From Cinclus cinclus (taxonomy: Eukaryota; Chordata; Aves; Passeriformes; Cinclidae): a stretch of 64,000 bases of DNA. The notes under the pieces are model-generated. The model saw nothing but the letters and a program-made list of their open reading frames with translations. It did no database searches and had not been told where the DNA came from. The stretch is taken from NCBI RefSeq assembly GCF_963662255.1, contig NC_085050.1, positions 7,869,334 to 7,933,333 on the forward strand, read 5' to 3'. The translations under genes were made by a program, and so were the position numbers. Numbering within the stretch: position 1 is the first letter of the stretch; each line of letters begins with the position of its first letter. This document shows, one piece after another, positions 45,801 to 58,185 of this stretch.

Positions 45801-48800
45801 CCGCCTTTCCCTGCTGCCTTTCAGAAAACTACATCTATGCCTTGTCTCCCTACAGTGTCTTGCAGTTTTATCTCTGACATGCTCCAGTTATTATACCGCA
45901 GAAACAATTTTGTCCTTTCTGGAACTGAATGTGGCTCCAAATCCACTGCCAATCTCTATACAAATCTTCCTCCAGGATAAATTTCACTAGAAAATACCTG
46001 TTGGCAATCTTCTGTCTGCTGTCGGGCTAGAAAGCTTTACCATGGTTTTGTCAAGAAGGTCTTGTCCATCCATCCATGGACTCTGTCCATTGCAACCACC
46101 CTGCCCTATCCCATCCAGGCAGTCCTCTCCTGATCAGGAAAGATATACAATACTCACAACTGGAACACTCAAGACTGTTTTTTCATAGTACACAATTGCC
46201 AAAATAAACTCTCCATGAGATAGAGTAAAAAAAAAAAAAAATCACTACCAGAGTGAGTTATGCTCTGATTGCTGCATTCCTCTCAGCTTTCCCTGGGGCT
46301 TTGCTTGCTGCTGAGGAAGGGCTCTGAGTTTGTTTGTGTACCCTTTTCAGGATTTAACTCTAGCAACACCTTAAGGCAGCTCATGAACGAATGGGTGGAT
46401 TAACAAATACAAAATATGAGCAAACACAGTGTGCTCAGCACAGCTCCTGATTTGCTTTATCCTACACTTGTTGGGCCAGGCTGAGGGGCAGGGGGATGTA
46501 TCTGTGACACACCAGGCTCATGCTGCATGAAAGCATCCACCTTCCTATGGGTTTTAAATTCCCCATTGTTTCATTTTACTGAGTTTTTCCTTACTTCTCT
46601 TTGTCTGCACTGAAAAGAAAGCCAAAAGCTCCCTCACGAGCATGATGTTCCCTTTTCTTCATCTTTCTGCCAAGGTGAGTCCCCTCAGCTCCCTCCAAGG
46701 CATGTGGCCAGCACCCTGAGTTGTGGGCTATATGAGGCCATGCCACTTATCCCATCCATATTTTCTGGCTTTAGTCTCCACTTCATTTCCCTTCCCTCAC
46801 CTCTATTTGTTTGCCCAACTGATGAAACACATGGAGAAAAGCTTTTCCTCTTTCCTGGTTAAAGCAGTCACTGAAAACACTTTACATGACCTCCATCAAT
46901 CAGAGCTTCTCATGTCATCATATTCAGATTTTTCATTTTGTGGCTTTAGTCACTTTTTCAATAGTTACTTCACCTTTTTATATGTAATAAAAACCTGGCT
47001 GACTGGTTCTTTCATTCCCTAACAATCTTATTGGGTTTTTTTATGCTGCAGTGCAGTCTGGGCCACACTTAGCCTCTCTGGGGTGACATGGAAAAGGACC
47101 CACACAGTTCTCACTGCTGTTGGCATCTCACTCTCAGCTCCCCTGTGAGCTTCCAGCCATACAGAGGCTTTTTAGACAATAAATTGTATTTTAGAGGCTT
47201 GAAAGGCCATCCTAGGGAGAGATTCCCCAGGTGTTTCTCTCTTCCGCAAGCCTAATGTCCTGTGCTGGACCAGTCTTATCACCCTATATTATATTTTATG
47301 GGCACCTCCTACTGAACTCATGATTCAAAGCCTAAGGATTGAGGACATATAACCATCACTGCCCTGTCCCTTCAGAAGGTTCAATACAGGGTAATTTATA
47401 AGGGCCATGTCCTAGCATCAAGTAAATACCAAACTCTACTTTGTGCTTGGCAAGAATAGCCTGTTACCACATGGATGTGACAGTCACTCCCTTGTCATGG
47501 AGAGGTGACCTCTTTAGCACTCTAAGGCACCTAGATATGACACCATTCTTCTACAAACAACTCAAGGAGCCAACTAGAAAACCATCTGCTTCCTGTTGCC
47601 CTTCTGCTTTGCTGCCACATCTCTGTGCTGTCCCCAGGCTGCAGGCACAAGGTGCAGCTGGGGTGAGTGGCTGAAACAGAACCTGGAAACTGGGACTCTC
47701 TGGGATAGATCCCTTGGGAATACTCATGTCAGGCACTTCTCGGTACTTCTGCCTGCAAGGAAGTGATTTTGATGTGTTTCACAAAACAAACTTGCATCTC
47801 TCCATCAGTTGACCACATGCCCTACCTCCCATTCTCCCTTCCAGCTATTTATTTGCCCCAGATAACTTCCACGGCTGGTAGGGGAAAGGTGGGAAAGCTG
47901 TGAAAAGCAAATCTCCCATGCACACTAGAGGGCACAGACCTGTTAGCACTGCCAGGAGCTCATTTCTACAGACTGTGCACACTCCCTGCCCAGAGTCTGC
48001 TAATTTATTAATTAAAAACCTGTGTCCTGAAGAAAACATTGGTCTTGCATCTGGGATTGGGTGCTGTGTCCAAGCCAGGCAAGGGCCCAGCTTCCCCAGC
48101 AGTGGGCACTTGCTGAAGCAGAGAAGTGGATTTCCCAGTGTAGGAATGTATTTGCAGCTCACCTGTCTCCAGGGCTGGTTTGAAGGGACAAATCCTCCTT
48201 TTCCCCGAGCAGAGGGTTGCCTGCTTTAATGGGGAAAATGCTTTTTTGCTTTTAATGGCTCATGAAAACAGTTCATGTCCTCTAAAGTGTTAGGGTAGTT
48301 GTAACCTCAAAGAATGACATACTAGTTTTCCATTACACACCTTTATGTGTTACTTTTAGGAATTGATGGTACAACCTATATAAAAACTTAAACTACATTA
48401 AACATCAGCTTTCAGAGTGGAAAGAGAACAAGTTTCTGAGCATACTGCAAGCCAGAAAAACACTCCCAAATTAAATGGAAAGACACTGGATTGCAAAAGC
48501 CCTTGGGAATATCCTGGGTGTCCACTCACCAAAGGGTAAATATGAATTAGAACTGAGATCAGTTTTACCTAATCTATAAAGATCAATCAAATGAACTCCT
48601 GAAATAATTCTGAGCTTTGAACATGAGATAATTAGAACCAGAACAAGCATTTTATTCCTCAAAGCTCATTTCCTTTAGCCAACAGATCTTCTAAGCCCAG
48701 GAGCAAAGTTCTACCTGAAGTCTCAGTGGATTTGCTAATAGCAGTTGGGTTAAGAATCCATTTCTTGAGAAAACAGCAAAAAAAAAAAACAAAAACTGAG

Positions 48801-49772
48801 CTGATAAAAAATTTCTCCTTATGACAAAAAGTGTCTTCAGCAACACCAAAAGTTCTGAAGATCAAAATAGTGGTTTAGGAACATGAGCTGTGCTGAAGCA
48901 ACTCTGAGTTGTCTGGGGATTCTAAGGTTTGCAAAGCTGAACTAATTGAGGTAGGTGACAGCACAGAGAGGAAAATCACTGTCACTCCAGTGGGCACTGA
49001 GGGGTTACCTGAGGTGTTGAAATGCCTGAAACTGTCAGAATACAGTTTACAGCCCTGCATTTTTAGCCCTTAAATAAAGCAGTCACACTACTACCCTGGC
49101 TCTCTCTGGTATGATGATTAGACTGTGATGTTTGCTAGTGGGCCTGACTTCAAGAGGGAAAACGCATCCGAAGTTTCCAGCTGTAACTATTTGCAATCTA
49201 GGATCCAAGTAGGTGCCCCTTAGCAAAGCATCTTCCTACAAACCGAGCAAGAATGTTCCCACCAAGTATGTTTAACCAGTGTGCAGGGACTGTATAAAAG
49301 GAAAATTAGAAACTTAACCAAGGCAAACAAAATGAATGGCAGATAGAAAATAAAAACAAATATGAAGGTCTAATTTTACGCATCACTGGAAAATTCCACC
49401 AGCTTAAATGTCAAGATCTGTATAAAAATTTAGTGTAAGCAACAAGGGGCTGATTTTCAAACCTGCTCTCACTGTTTCTACCATTGCCATTTGAACACGT
49501 ATAACTGGGTTTAAAACTATGGCACTAGGAATACAACAAGCCCATGAAATTAATTCTGACTGGATTTGGTATACTAGAAAACATACCTGGTGCAGATATA
49601 AATCTGTTTCATTACAGCAGAGTGACATCATTTTTTTTTTTAACGTGCCTTTTATTTTAATGTTCACCAGTGCTGAGCCTCAGAGCAGGAGGCGAGTTAA
49701 TGCCAGCCCTGATGTACCCAGGGACACAGGCTGTTATTTAACTTTTTACACCATGCAAACCAAATTCACCAG

Positions 49773-49830
49773 TCACAGAAATAGTTTGGTTTGGAAGGGG
49801 CCTTTAAAGATCATCTCCAGCCCCAGCTCT
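49773..49830 (-). mobile_element. Short CR1 3' fragment (minus)
   Basis: 'agtcacagaaatagtttggt', 'ttggaaggggcctttaaaga' and 'tcatctccagcccc' are a diverged reverse-complement CR1 3' terminus. Only about 55 bp remain recognisable. Confidence 0.65.
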
Positions 49831-52359
49831 CAAATTCAGTTCTATGTCTCTTCTTCCTTACTGCCACTCTACTTACAAAACAAACTTTTGATTTGTACTG
49901 ACAGAAATGAGCTTTACCAGTGCCACAGGGTTGCCAGACCTCTTTGGGGCACCACAGACCAGCTCCTGTCTGTGATGCATCCAATGGAGAAGGAGTACAG
50001 GCACAGGGAAATTGGGTGAGAATTTCCTGGCATTAGTCTTTCTAATATAAATTACAACAATTTAAAAAATCCTGAGCAATTTATGCAATTTTCAAATCAG
50101 AGTTTTGGCTCATGGAACTTGCTAGCTTTGCAGACCTGAAAACAAAATAAGATAAAACCTTCCAGAACTCATGAGGCCAAAATGAGCAGCAATAGCTCAT
50201 GAAATCAGGCACATTTGGCCCACACTTCAGTGTGTAGAACTAGCTGTGTCTGCTCTATCAACATTAATTGAAGGAATCATAGGAAGTAATAATGGGAGAA
50301 AAGTTTCCTATCTCTCATTAGATGCAGAGATTATTTAATAATGTTAACTTAAACAAGTTTGCACACATTTGTGTGCTTTTTCCCCCAGTTTGAAAACAAG
50401 CCCAGAAAATTTCATCCCAAAAGCTGAAAATTGTAACAAATTGCTAACCAAGTTAGAATGAAAACCATTATACAACTTTATCTTTGTTATGTTAATTTAC
50501 AGCTACTATCCCCTTAGGCCTAGCAGAATGCCAGACTCTAGTCTCTTATCAGGCTTTCCCCAAGACAAGAGGTTCCCATGGTCCCTCATATTTAGATATC
50601 ATGCAAAAGCAATACTGTGAATTTCGGTTCAATTTTGAAATCCTGCGTCTTCAACTCCTCTTCCTATAACATGGTTTAGAAGAGCAAGAGCAACCAGACT
50701 GACATTACATAGGAGTTGCCTTTCCCTGAATTCATGAGCCTTGAATAGATGTGTGGGCACACCAAGGCATGGTGTGAGGAGCTGCATACAGAAAGGAAAA
50801 CTGCACCAGTCAGAAGCATACAGAATGTTATGGATCAACTATATACTTTATATTAACATTTCAACAAATAGATCTTGTGACATAAACTGCAACAAGGGAA
50901 AAAGGGAGCTGGTTAAATCTACCCAAGGTGCCACATTCATGGAGAAAAGCAAATTCTGGTTGATCACAACCCTACTGGTGCACTCCCAAAGGCTTACCCC
51001 CATCACCCTTCCCTGAGGGAATTTTCCCATGCACATCTTCTGGGCTCCTCTTTTCTTGTCCAGTAAAGACCTCCTGTCCCACTCACTACTCTTCTCTACC
51101 CTGGCAGCAGCAGGAGCGTTTACACCTCTAAGCTGAAGGTGATTTGCTGCAGGTGGAGGGTGTAACAGGGATGCACTGCCCCCAGCCTCAGCCCATCACC
51201 TGATAGCCAGCAGAGGCAAAAACGCTCTGGGTTCTCCTTCTTGAAGTTATTTATCCCCCAGAAGCTCTTTCTAATATCTTTCGTTCCTTACCATGCACTT
51301 TCTGTGCACACATTTGTATTGATGAAAAAAGAATCAAAGTGTCTGTACAGAGCAAGGTGTGAGTGAGAGGGTTGGGAGCAGGGAGAGAAGGGCAGGTGTG
51401 GAGCAAGACTGCAGTGCCTCACCATCCAAGGGGCAGAGAGTGAGTGGGGACTTGAACATCTGTTATTCAGCACTGTGGCTTCCTCCTGAATCTGCAATTT
51501 ACTTGGTGTTGTGTGGGAATTCCCACAGGACACACTTTGGAAGGGTTAGTGAACAAGTGTGAGCAGCTGTACATGCTCACTCTGAAAGATTATCCTTTCC
51601 TGTACAGGACTTTATACATATTTAGATTTAACTCTATCTCATCATCAACTCTCTGCTATATGGGCATCCCTCTCTGGCTTTAAAATAATCATTGACTGCT
51701 ACATAAACACTGGGTGGATTTTTTTGCAAGCAATTTAACTCTTCCCTCTTTCTTTCCTACCTGTCAAACATAAGAGAGTTACCCCTTATGAGCAGCTTCT
51801 CAGCTGGCGCCTGAGCCCATCTGATTGCAAACCTACAAACACAAAATCCATCTCACATGCACTCACAGCCAATACCTCATGCAATCTCTACGCTGAATGT
51901 TCCTTCCAGCTGCTCCCCCTTCCCTTAAGCTGGAGCATAACCTTTCTCCTGCCCTTCACAATGAGCTCTTGGTGCAAATTGGCTCATCAGCCAATTACTC
52001 TTGCTGCTGGTTGCCCCTGAATAGTTGTGTTGCCAAACTGACAGCCAGCTATTGCTCATCCAAAGCATGTCTCTCAGATAGCCATCAAAGACCTTTGAAT
52101 GAAGCTTCTCCACCCAGCACTCAATGCCAGATGAAGGACGGACTTGTTTTATTTACCTTTATTTCAACGACTTACCCAGGAACACCAAATGACCTTCAGT
52201 TGTGATAATGCCACAATAATGGCAGCATTTGGAACTTCACACATCTTAAAAGCAAGGAATGAGGACTTAAAATTGACCTAATTTTCTTCACACTGCTGTA
52301 ATCACACATGGTCTCTGTGTGTGGGACTGAACAGCAAAATATTAAACCCCAGATATTTT
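49831..52359. other. Intergenic, nothing recognised
   Basis: No exon, named repeat or RNA gene recognised. Confidence 0.5.
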
Positions 52360-52450
52360 GAATAGTATAGACTATTTCAGTTGGAAGGGACTTACAAAAA
52401 CCATCTCGTTCAAGTGCTCTACCATTTCAGAGATGGTATCTGTTTTGGTG
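52360..52450 (-). mobile_element. CR1-like 3' fragment (minus)
   Basis: 'gaatagtatagactatttca' followed by 'gttggaagggacttacaaaa' and 'accatctcgttcaagtgctc' resemble the reverse-complement 3' end of another CR1 subfamily. Older than the next insertion. Confidence 0.55.
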
Positions 52451-52607
52451 CTTCATTTTTTTCCTTTAAAGCCACTTGAACAAAAATTACAGCCCTGTAC
52501 TCTCTACTACACTCTCATCTTGCAAATACATCACAGCCAAGCCCAAGAGCATTACAATTCCCACTACCATTGAGCATGCGCTGTGCCCACAGTGGACTGA
52601 ATTTCAT

Positions 52608-53150
52608 ACAATCATAGAATAGTTTGGGTTGGAAGGGACCTTAAATATAATTTAATTCCAACCCCCAGACATGGGCAAGGACACCTTCCACAAGACCAGG
52701 TTGCTCAAGGCTCCATTCAACCTGGCCTTGAACTCTTTCAGGGATGGGACAGCCACAACTTCTCCAGGTAAACCATTCCACTGCCTTACCACCATCACAG
52801 TAAATAATTTCTTCCCAAAATCTAACCCCATCCTGCCCTCTGTCAGTTTAAAGCCATTCCCCCTTGTCCTATAATGACATGGCCTTGTCAAAAGTCCCTC
52901 TCTATCTCTCCTGGAGACCCTTTGGGTGCTGGAAGATGCTGTGACATCTCCCCAGAGCCTTCTCCAAGCTGAACAACCCCAGCTTTCTCAGCCTGTCTCC
53001 ACAGCAGAGGTGCTCCAGGCCATGGAGCATCTCCGTGACATCTTCTAGAACTTGCTCTGACAGCTCCATGTCCTTTTTATGTTGGGGGATGCCAGAGCTG
53101 GATCCCACCTGAGATCCAGGTGGGAACTCACCTGAGCAGAGTACAGGGGA
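52608..53150 (-). mobile_element. CR1 LINE, 5'-truncated, with end of ORF2 (minus)
   Basis: The largest CR1 copy in the window, about 540 bp. Its 3' terminus is at 52,608 ('caatcatagaatagtttggg'). In minus-strand frame, 52,652-52,891 translates to the C-terminal region of CR1 ORF2, with the family segment FFT/LFTVMVVRQWNGLP and SLKEFKARLNGALSNL. Further upstream, in another frame (about 52,910-53,010), DRLRKLGLFSLEKA is the ORF2 stretch just before it. The two lie in different frames, so the copy is dead. Similarity fades near 53,150. Confidence 0.9.
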
Positions 53151-54950
53151 AGAAACAAATTGGGCTGTACATTGTATTTGTGGGCTTAAAACCAGCATTT
53201 TATAGGAACTGTGGAAGTGAGAGGCTGACAGAGGACAAGCCCAGACACAGTGTTCCACACTTAATCCAGTAGCTCCTGGTCTTGGGGGGCACAAAAAGAG
53301 GTGTTTCACCCCAAGCATCATGGCCCCCAGGAATCTCAGACCTTTGGGGCTCCAGTAGGGCACAGGTACATGTGTAGCAGGGTGCTGGAACCATCCCACC
53401 CTGAAGCCCAGAATGTAAAACAAGATAAACACCACACAATCACAGTAATCCTGGGAATTCGTCCCGATTTAGTCCCTTGAAGTAACTGGGCTGCACTTGC
53501 TGCAATTCCCCATAACAGTGGAGGATTTGCTGCACTCCAGGATTTGAACTCTTAATGAAAGAGTGACCCCAAGGCCAGCCTGGGAACAGCACGGTCTGCT
53601 GGTCTTTAATTTGTACACAGCCCCGTGCCACGCGGCACAAGGAGCAAGAGATCTGCCTTGCTGAGGAGCGATCACATGAATATTCTCAAAGTTTAAACCA
53701 AATTCTAAACAGGAGTCATCCTGTCTCACTCACCCACATCTTCCATTGCATTTAATTTTTATAATTTTTTCTTCTGCAAAATATACACAATCAGGTAAAG
53801 AAGTTATAGAAAGAGGTTTTTCTTAAGAAGCCGAAGTTGTGTAATTTCCTAGATTGCATTCTTTTCTTTCTCTCTCCTATTTCAGGGAAAGCCACTTTCT
53901 TATTCCTGCTGCTGCCAACCTCCTACTTACAAGAGAATGAATCCAAAATAAACTCATTAATTCCAGTGAAGATACACTGGAATTATTTCAATGTAACTTC
54001 AAGTATAATTTTTCCCTGATACTCCTTAACCACCCCTTAACAGGATTCTTCTTATGCACTCAGATTTCAGTTTCAGCCTGTGTTCAGCAGTCTTAGTAGC
54101 CTAAATAATGTCAAAAAAACTCAGTTATAGTAGAATTTAAAGAAGAAACAAATTGCACTGCCTTGTCTCAGTTAACAGTTGGTATTTACTTGAAAGAAAG
54201 TGTAAGGCTTTTCTTCCCTTCAATTTTTTTTTAAATTTAAAAAGAGGTATTCATGAATTCATTGAAAAACCCAAACCAAACAAAAAACAAACAGAAAAAC
54301 AAAAACAAACAAAAAGAAATCCCAAACTACCAAACCTAAACAAACCAAGAAATGAGATTCTCTATAACAGCCTTAGATTTTAGCTTTATTTCCTGGCTCA
54401 TGGCAGTGTGATATGGGGAGATGCAGGCAACTGCACCAGGCTTATGTGAGGATAGTGAAAGAAACATTATTTTTTGAGATGTAAGTTCTGCATTTCTGTA
54501 TCCTCACTTTAAAAACACAGCTATAAAATGGCAACATTTCCATAACAGTCATATTCCCAATAAGTGGATGTTAATTAAAGGCTTTAATTTGTTGGTTTTA
54601 GCCTTTATCATGCAAAAATAATTTTAAAAATCAAAGGTAATCATCCACATGACCATTCAGTCTAATATATTCCATTTATATAATTCTGAAATTTCCTGTA
54701 AGAATACTCAGACATGTTATTCATTCCTGTGTTGGCAGAGGGCTCTGAAGCCCTCATTTAGTTCTCTTGTGTAAAAGATTAGGCACTGAAATTTGTCTTA
54801 CTTTTTGTTTATGAGCACAATGCACGGCAAAGCACAGAGGATACCAGCAACGGCTGCATTTCAGCCACATGTGATCCCTATGGAAATTGGGATTTCTTAG
54901 GAGGATGTGTACCAACACACAAAGAGGATTTTTTTCTCCCTAATTACCCG

Positions 54951-54962
54951 CCCGCATGCGGG
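54951..54962. repeat. 12-bp GC-rich palindrome CCCGCATGCGGG
   Basis: A perfect palindrome with two CpGs in CpG-poor, AT-rich sequence. Its core resembles the NRF1 site (GCGCATGCGC) but with CCGCATGCGG. Confidence 0.85.
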
Positions 54963-55267
54963 AACACAGGGTGTGTATATCAGTAAATCTCTGAAGTTTG
55001 GAGGAAAGGTAATACCCAGGATTAAAACTGTTACAGACACGTTATTTCTTGCCATACAACGTGGAAATATCAAAGTTCACACCCTGTTTTTTGGGAGATC
55101 AAACCAAGTGGATGGCAGACCTGCCTGGCTAAAAAGAGCTGGTTTGGGATTCATGCTCACTTGCATGCTCACTATGCTGAAGAACTGGAACTGCTTTTTT
55201 CCCACTAATTTTTAATTCTTCCAAATTATGTCTATGACCTAAAAAAACAGCAATTGCAAGGGCACTG

Positions 55268-55359
55268 CACCACGGTAAGGATGAGGAAAGTGGAAACATC
55301 CCTCTGAACAAGTCACCACAGTGAGGATGAGGAAGATAGAAACATCCTTCTGAATGAGT
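55268..55359. repeat. 46-bp tandem duplication (two copies)
   Basis: Copy one is 55,268-55,313 and copy two 55,314-55,359, with no gap. Both begin CACCAC and share 'ggatgaggaa', 'gaaacatcc' and 'tctgaa'. They differ at several positions, so the event is not recent. Confidence 0.85.
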
Positions 55360-56258
55360 AGTGGGTGTTTTGGGACATGCCCTCAAGGCTCATTCCCTGA
55401 TGCTTCATTTCCAGCCCTGCTCCTCCCAAATCCCACCCAAATCCTGGGGACAGCTGAGCATCCATCCCATACAGCATTTCTGCATTGCACTGTGCAACCT
55501 TTCCCCAGTCTCAGAGAATTTTATTTCCTCTTCTTCCCCCAGCCCAGGACAGAAGAGCAAGGAGCAAGAGCATGTGATCAACGGCCTCTTGCCTCAAAAT
55601 CTGTAAGCTTACATCACTGAAGCCTTGGTGCATGAAAAGGTCCTCCCCAAAAGGCTGTGGAGCCCAACTGACCACCACAGTGTGTCCCCAGAGCCACTGT
55701 TAGTCCTCTTGTTTTGCATTCATCATGGTGGCACACGTGATGAACAGCTAAATGCTCAGCTTTGGCTGGTTCATCTGTCACCTATATCCATTCTCCACAC
55801 TTTCCCTAAGAGCATGAGGGGAAGGTGAGCTTTAGTCCATAGCAAATGGCTGTGCAGAGAAATCCACATCCATGGAAGTGCTGGGTGTGGTGGTGGAAAC
55901 TCTCTGAAGCTCTCCTGAAGCACAGTCTCCCCACCTCGTCATGACATGCCATTCAAAAATCTAAGAGCTTAGGTTGAGTGGGATGTCTAAATGTGAACAT
56001 TAGTACTGATCCGTTTTTGGAACCTTATTCCTGTCCCAGCCTGCTCTCACAGTCTTGCCAACTTTGCAGGAACACTGTGTCATGCAACCAGAATTCTAAG
56101 GAAGGTCCCCCCAATGGTGTCTGGGGTGAAGCTGTGGGATGGGGCTTCTCTGATGTGTCAAATCCTCCCAGGAAATGAAGAGACACCTTTACTATTTCTT
56201 TTAGGGTTTTCTTGTCCTCCTCTTTCCCCTCCCACTGAACCCTCACTGGCAGGACCGG

Positions 56259-56366
56259 TCATGCTGCCACATCCTTTTTGTCTTCAGACGTGTAGCAACC
56301 TTCTGGTGCTTCTTCACCTCCTGCATAGAACTGGATGTCTTTAAGGTGTTGGGTAAACTGCTGTGT
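56259..56366 (-). pseudogene. CFAP73-like block 7, terminal exon with stop
   Basis: A strong acceptor (ctctcttttccaccctag) opens TQQFTQHLKDIQFYAGGEE, matching the family's EDTxxQLxxIQxFIQD end, then an acidic tail closing DKKDVAA and TGA at 56259-56261. The 36-codon block has no defect. Confidence 0.8.
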
Positions 56367-56840
56367 CTAGGGTGGAAAAGAGAGAGGGCAGAGCTCAGGG
56401 CAGGGATGGGAACAGGAGTCACAGGGAGGTTTGTTGGCTCTTTCAGATGCCAAATGTCACCAATCAAACTGAGCAGCAGAAGGCATTTGCCTTGCTGGAT
56501 CTGCACCACCAGAATGGACTTTTATGGGGGAGTCTGAGTTCAGGGCAAGGGTGAATAAAAGCAGTGTTGGCCATGGCTTGATGTGCATCACCTGCATTAC
56601 CCTGCCTGACTCCCACTCCTTCTAGCAGGCAAGGACCCTGTTCTACCTCCTCAGAAGAGACAGGTTTGCCTGGTGTGCCCTGCCCCTTCCCCACGCCCGA
56701 GAGAGAGCCCCAGTGAAAAGGCAGGTGTCTGTTGGGTCTGCAGGCTCTCCTCTCCCTGGGGGCAGTGGAGACTCATTGCTGCTCCTGCTTCTGGCTTGGC
56801 TTTGCCATGTTCAGCTGTCTAAGCTGTTATACTCCCACAC

Positions 56841-56963
56841 ATTCCACTCTGCTTGCAGCCGCGTGTTGGAGGACTGGAAAAGGCTGTGGATGGCCAGCTT
56901 GATAGTCCACAGCCTCCTGGTTTTCTTGGAAGTCCTGTTCTGGATGCCAGCCCAGTGAGCCTC
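56841..56963 (-). pseudogene. CFAP73-like block 6 (W-x-x-I-Q-N exon)
   Basis: An excellent acceptor (ccctctccttccag) followed by EAHWAGIQNRTSKKTRRLW, then TIKLAIHSLFQ and a short tail. This is the conserved KW/RWxxIQNTAAxKT...NLFQ segment of CCDC42/CFAP73. The 41-codon block ends with AAT|gtgtgg, a weak donor in phase with block 7. Confidence 0.8.
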
Positions 56964-57243
56964 CTGGAAGGAGAGGGCACGTGAAGCATGGCGACATGCC
57001 CCAGCAAAGGTGATGCTTCAGCACCAAAGACCCTGACTTGTAGATCCTAACTTACATACTCCAGACTGGTCTGCCATTCTTCCTTCTCCAACCCCATGGA
57101 GGGGGATGAAATTAGGAATCTTTCCTATCCCAGAGACTGTTACTGGACCCTGCTGTGGCTCCATGGCTGAAGGATGAGCCATCAGCCAGTCTTGACAGAG
57201 CCAGGGCTGGAGACCTTCCTCTGCCCACCCCACAAGTCCTTAC

Positions 57244-57482
57244 CCAGAGGAGGATGTCACTCTAAGCCTGTCAAAATGTAGTTTGAGCTGCACCAGCTCA
57301 TTTTTGTACTGAAGCATGTCAGCTTCTTTCTCAGCTTTGTACTGCTCCAGGAACCTTGGAGCACCTTGGAGAACCTTGTCTTGCTCAGTCAGTTGCTTGT
57401 GCCCCTGTTTTGACTGAAGAAGGTCCTTCTGGGTCCTCACCAGCAACTTACACCATGAAGTGACTTCTGAGATGTCCTCAGA
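57244..57482 (-). pseudogene. CFAP73-like block 5, central coiled coil
   Basis: The best-supported block. Acceptor gtgctgcag, donor gtaagg. It encodes SEDISEVTSWCKLLVRTQKD, then LLQSKQGHKQLTEQDKVLQG, then a charged coiled coil ending HFDRLR. It is 239 nt, one short of 240. Up to LR the frame is family-like. The last codons make sense only after a one-base shift (SDILLW instead of VTSSSG), which then joins the next exon in phase. Confidence 0.8.
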
Positions 57483-58081
57483 CTGCAGCACAAGGTTCCT
57501 GGTGTTAGTAACTCTCTGCCCTCCCCTCACCAGCTGCAGATCTCATGTCATTTGGCAACCAGCCCTTACCAGGGCCAATGCCTCTTCCCTCCTGAAAGAC
57601 CTTACCACCTTCCCCAGCCCTAACTGTTCTGGGATTCTGTCCTCCTCCATGAGACTATTGCCCCAGTTGGTTCCTGAGCATTGCTACATTCTGGTGACAT
57701 ACTGCACTTTTTCCCCAGGTGAGCAGTGCTCTGATAAGTCAAGGTAAGATGGAGCTGGATCACTTACCAGCACTGGTAGGACATATCTCCAGAGAGGAGA
57801 GACCAGTACTGGACCACGCCAGGAACATTTCCACTCCCTGTTTCACAGGGCCATCCCTCTTGCATTGATCCTTTGGTCAAGACAGGTACCTGGAATGCCA
57901 GTCTGGATTTCAGACCTGCTTGGATCTGTCAGCAATGGGGGCAGGGCTAACACCCTTCCTGGAGGATATTTCGGGCCCACAGATCACAGTGGTACAGGAC
58001 AAGCTCTTTTCCATCCAAGACTTATCAGGGCTTTCCATATCTATCCACAAAACCTTGTGCCCTGCCAGTCCTGTTCCTCAC

Positions 58082-58176
58082 AGCTCCAGCCTCAACAGGA
58101 GGCTTGAACAGGAGTGCAGGTTCAAGACCCTCTTCACCAAGGGAGGGGAGGAGCTGGTGGTGCAGCTCAAGGTCAC
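58082..58176 (-). pseudogene. CFAP73-like block 4
   Basis: One frame reads DLELHHQLLPSL and the neighbouring frame VKRVLNLHSCSSLLLRLEL. Taken together they resemble the CFAP73 stretch that ends in a Leu-rich helix with a central cysteine just before the FQEV-like segment. The change of frame lies near 58,140. The donor (GGAGCT|gtgagg) is one base off the phase needed by block 5. A competing candidate for this position is 57,768-57,808 (see findings). Confidence 0.45.
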
Positions 58177-58185
58177 CTGGTGTAC

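Larger units (their letters stand above)
35380..49772. other. Intergenic, no gene recognised
   Basis: No coding exon recognised on either strand. It contains an (AC)n microsatellite with adjoining AT palindrome near 36.8 kb, a 9-bp inverted repeat at 42,804-42,826 and a 15-base A run at about 46,227. No RNA gene could be recognised. Confidence 0.5.
53151..56258. other. Intergenic, no gene recognised
   Basis: No coding exon recognised. Contains an A/C-rich low-complexity stretch (54,260-54,350), a 12-bp GC palindrome at 54,951-54,962 and a 46-bp tandem duplication at 55,268-55,359. On the minus strand an AATAAA occurs near 55,520 and might terminate the CFAP73-like transcript. Confidence 0.5.

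Noticed and set aside
52902..53435. 177-codon minus-strand open frame.
   Set aside because: Its C-terminal part is CR1 ORF2 debris, and the rest has no recognisable similarity.
12590..56258. Search for CRISPR arrays, tRNAs, rRNAs and retroviral gag/pol genes.
   Set aside because: None seen; the only mobile DNA recognised here is CR1 LINE debris.
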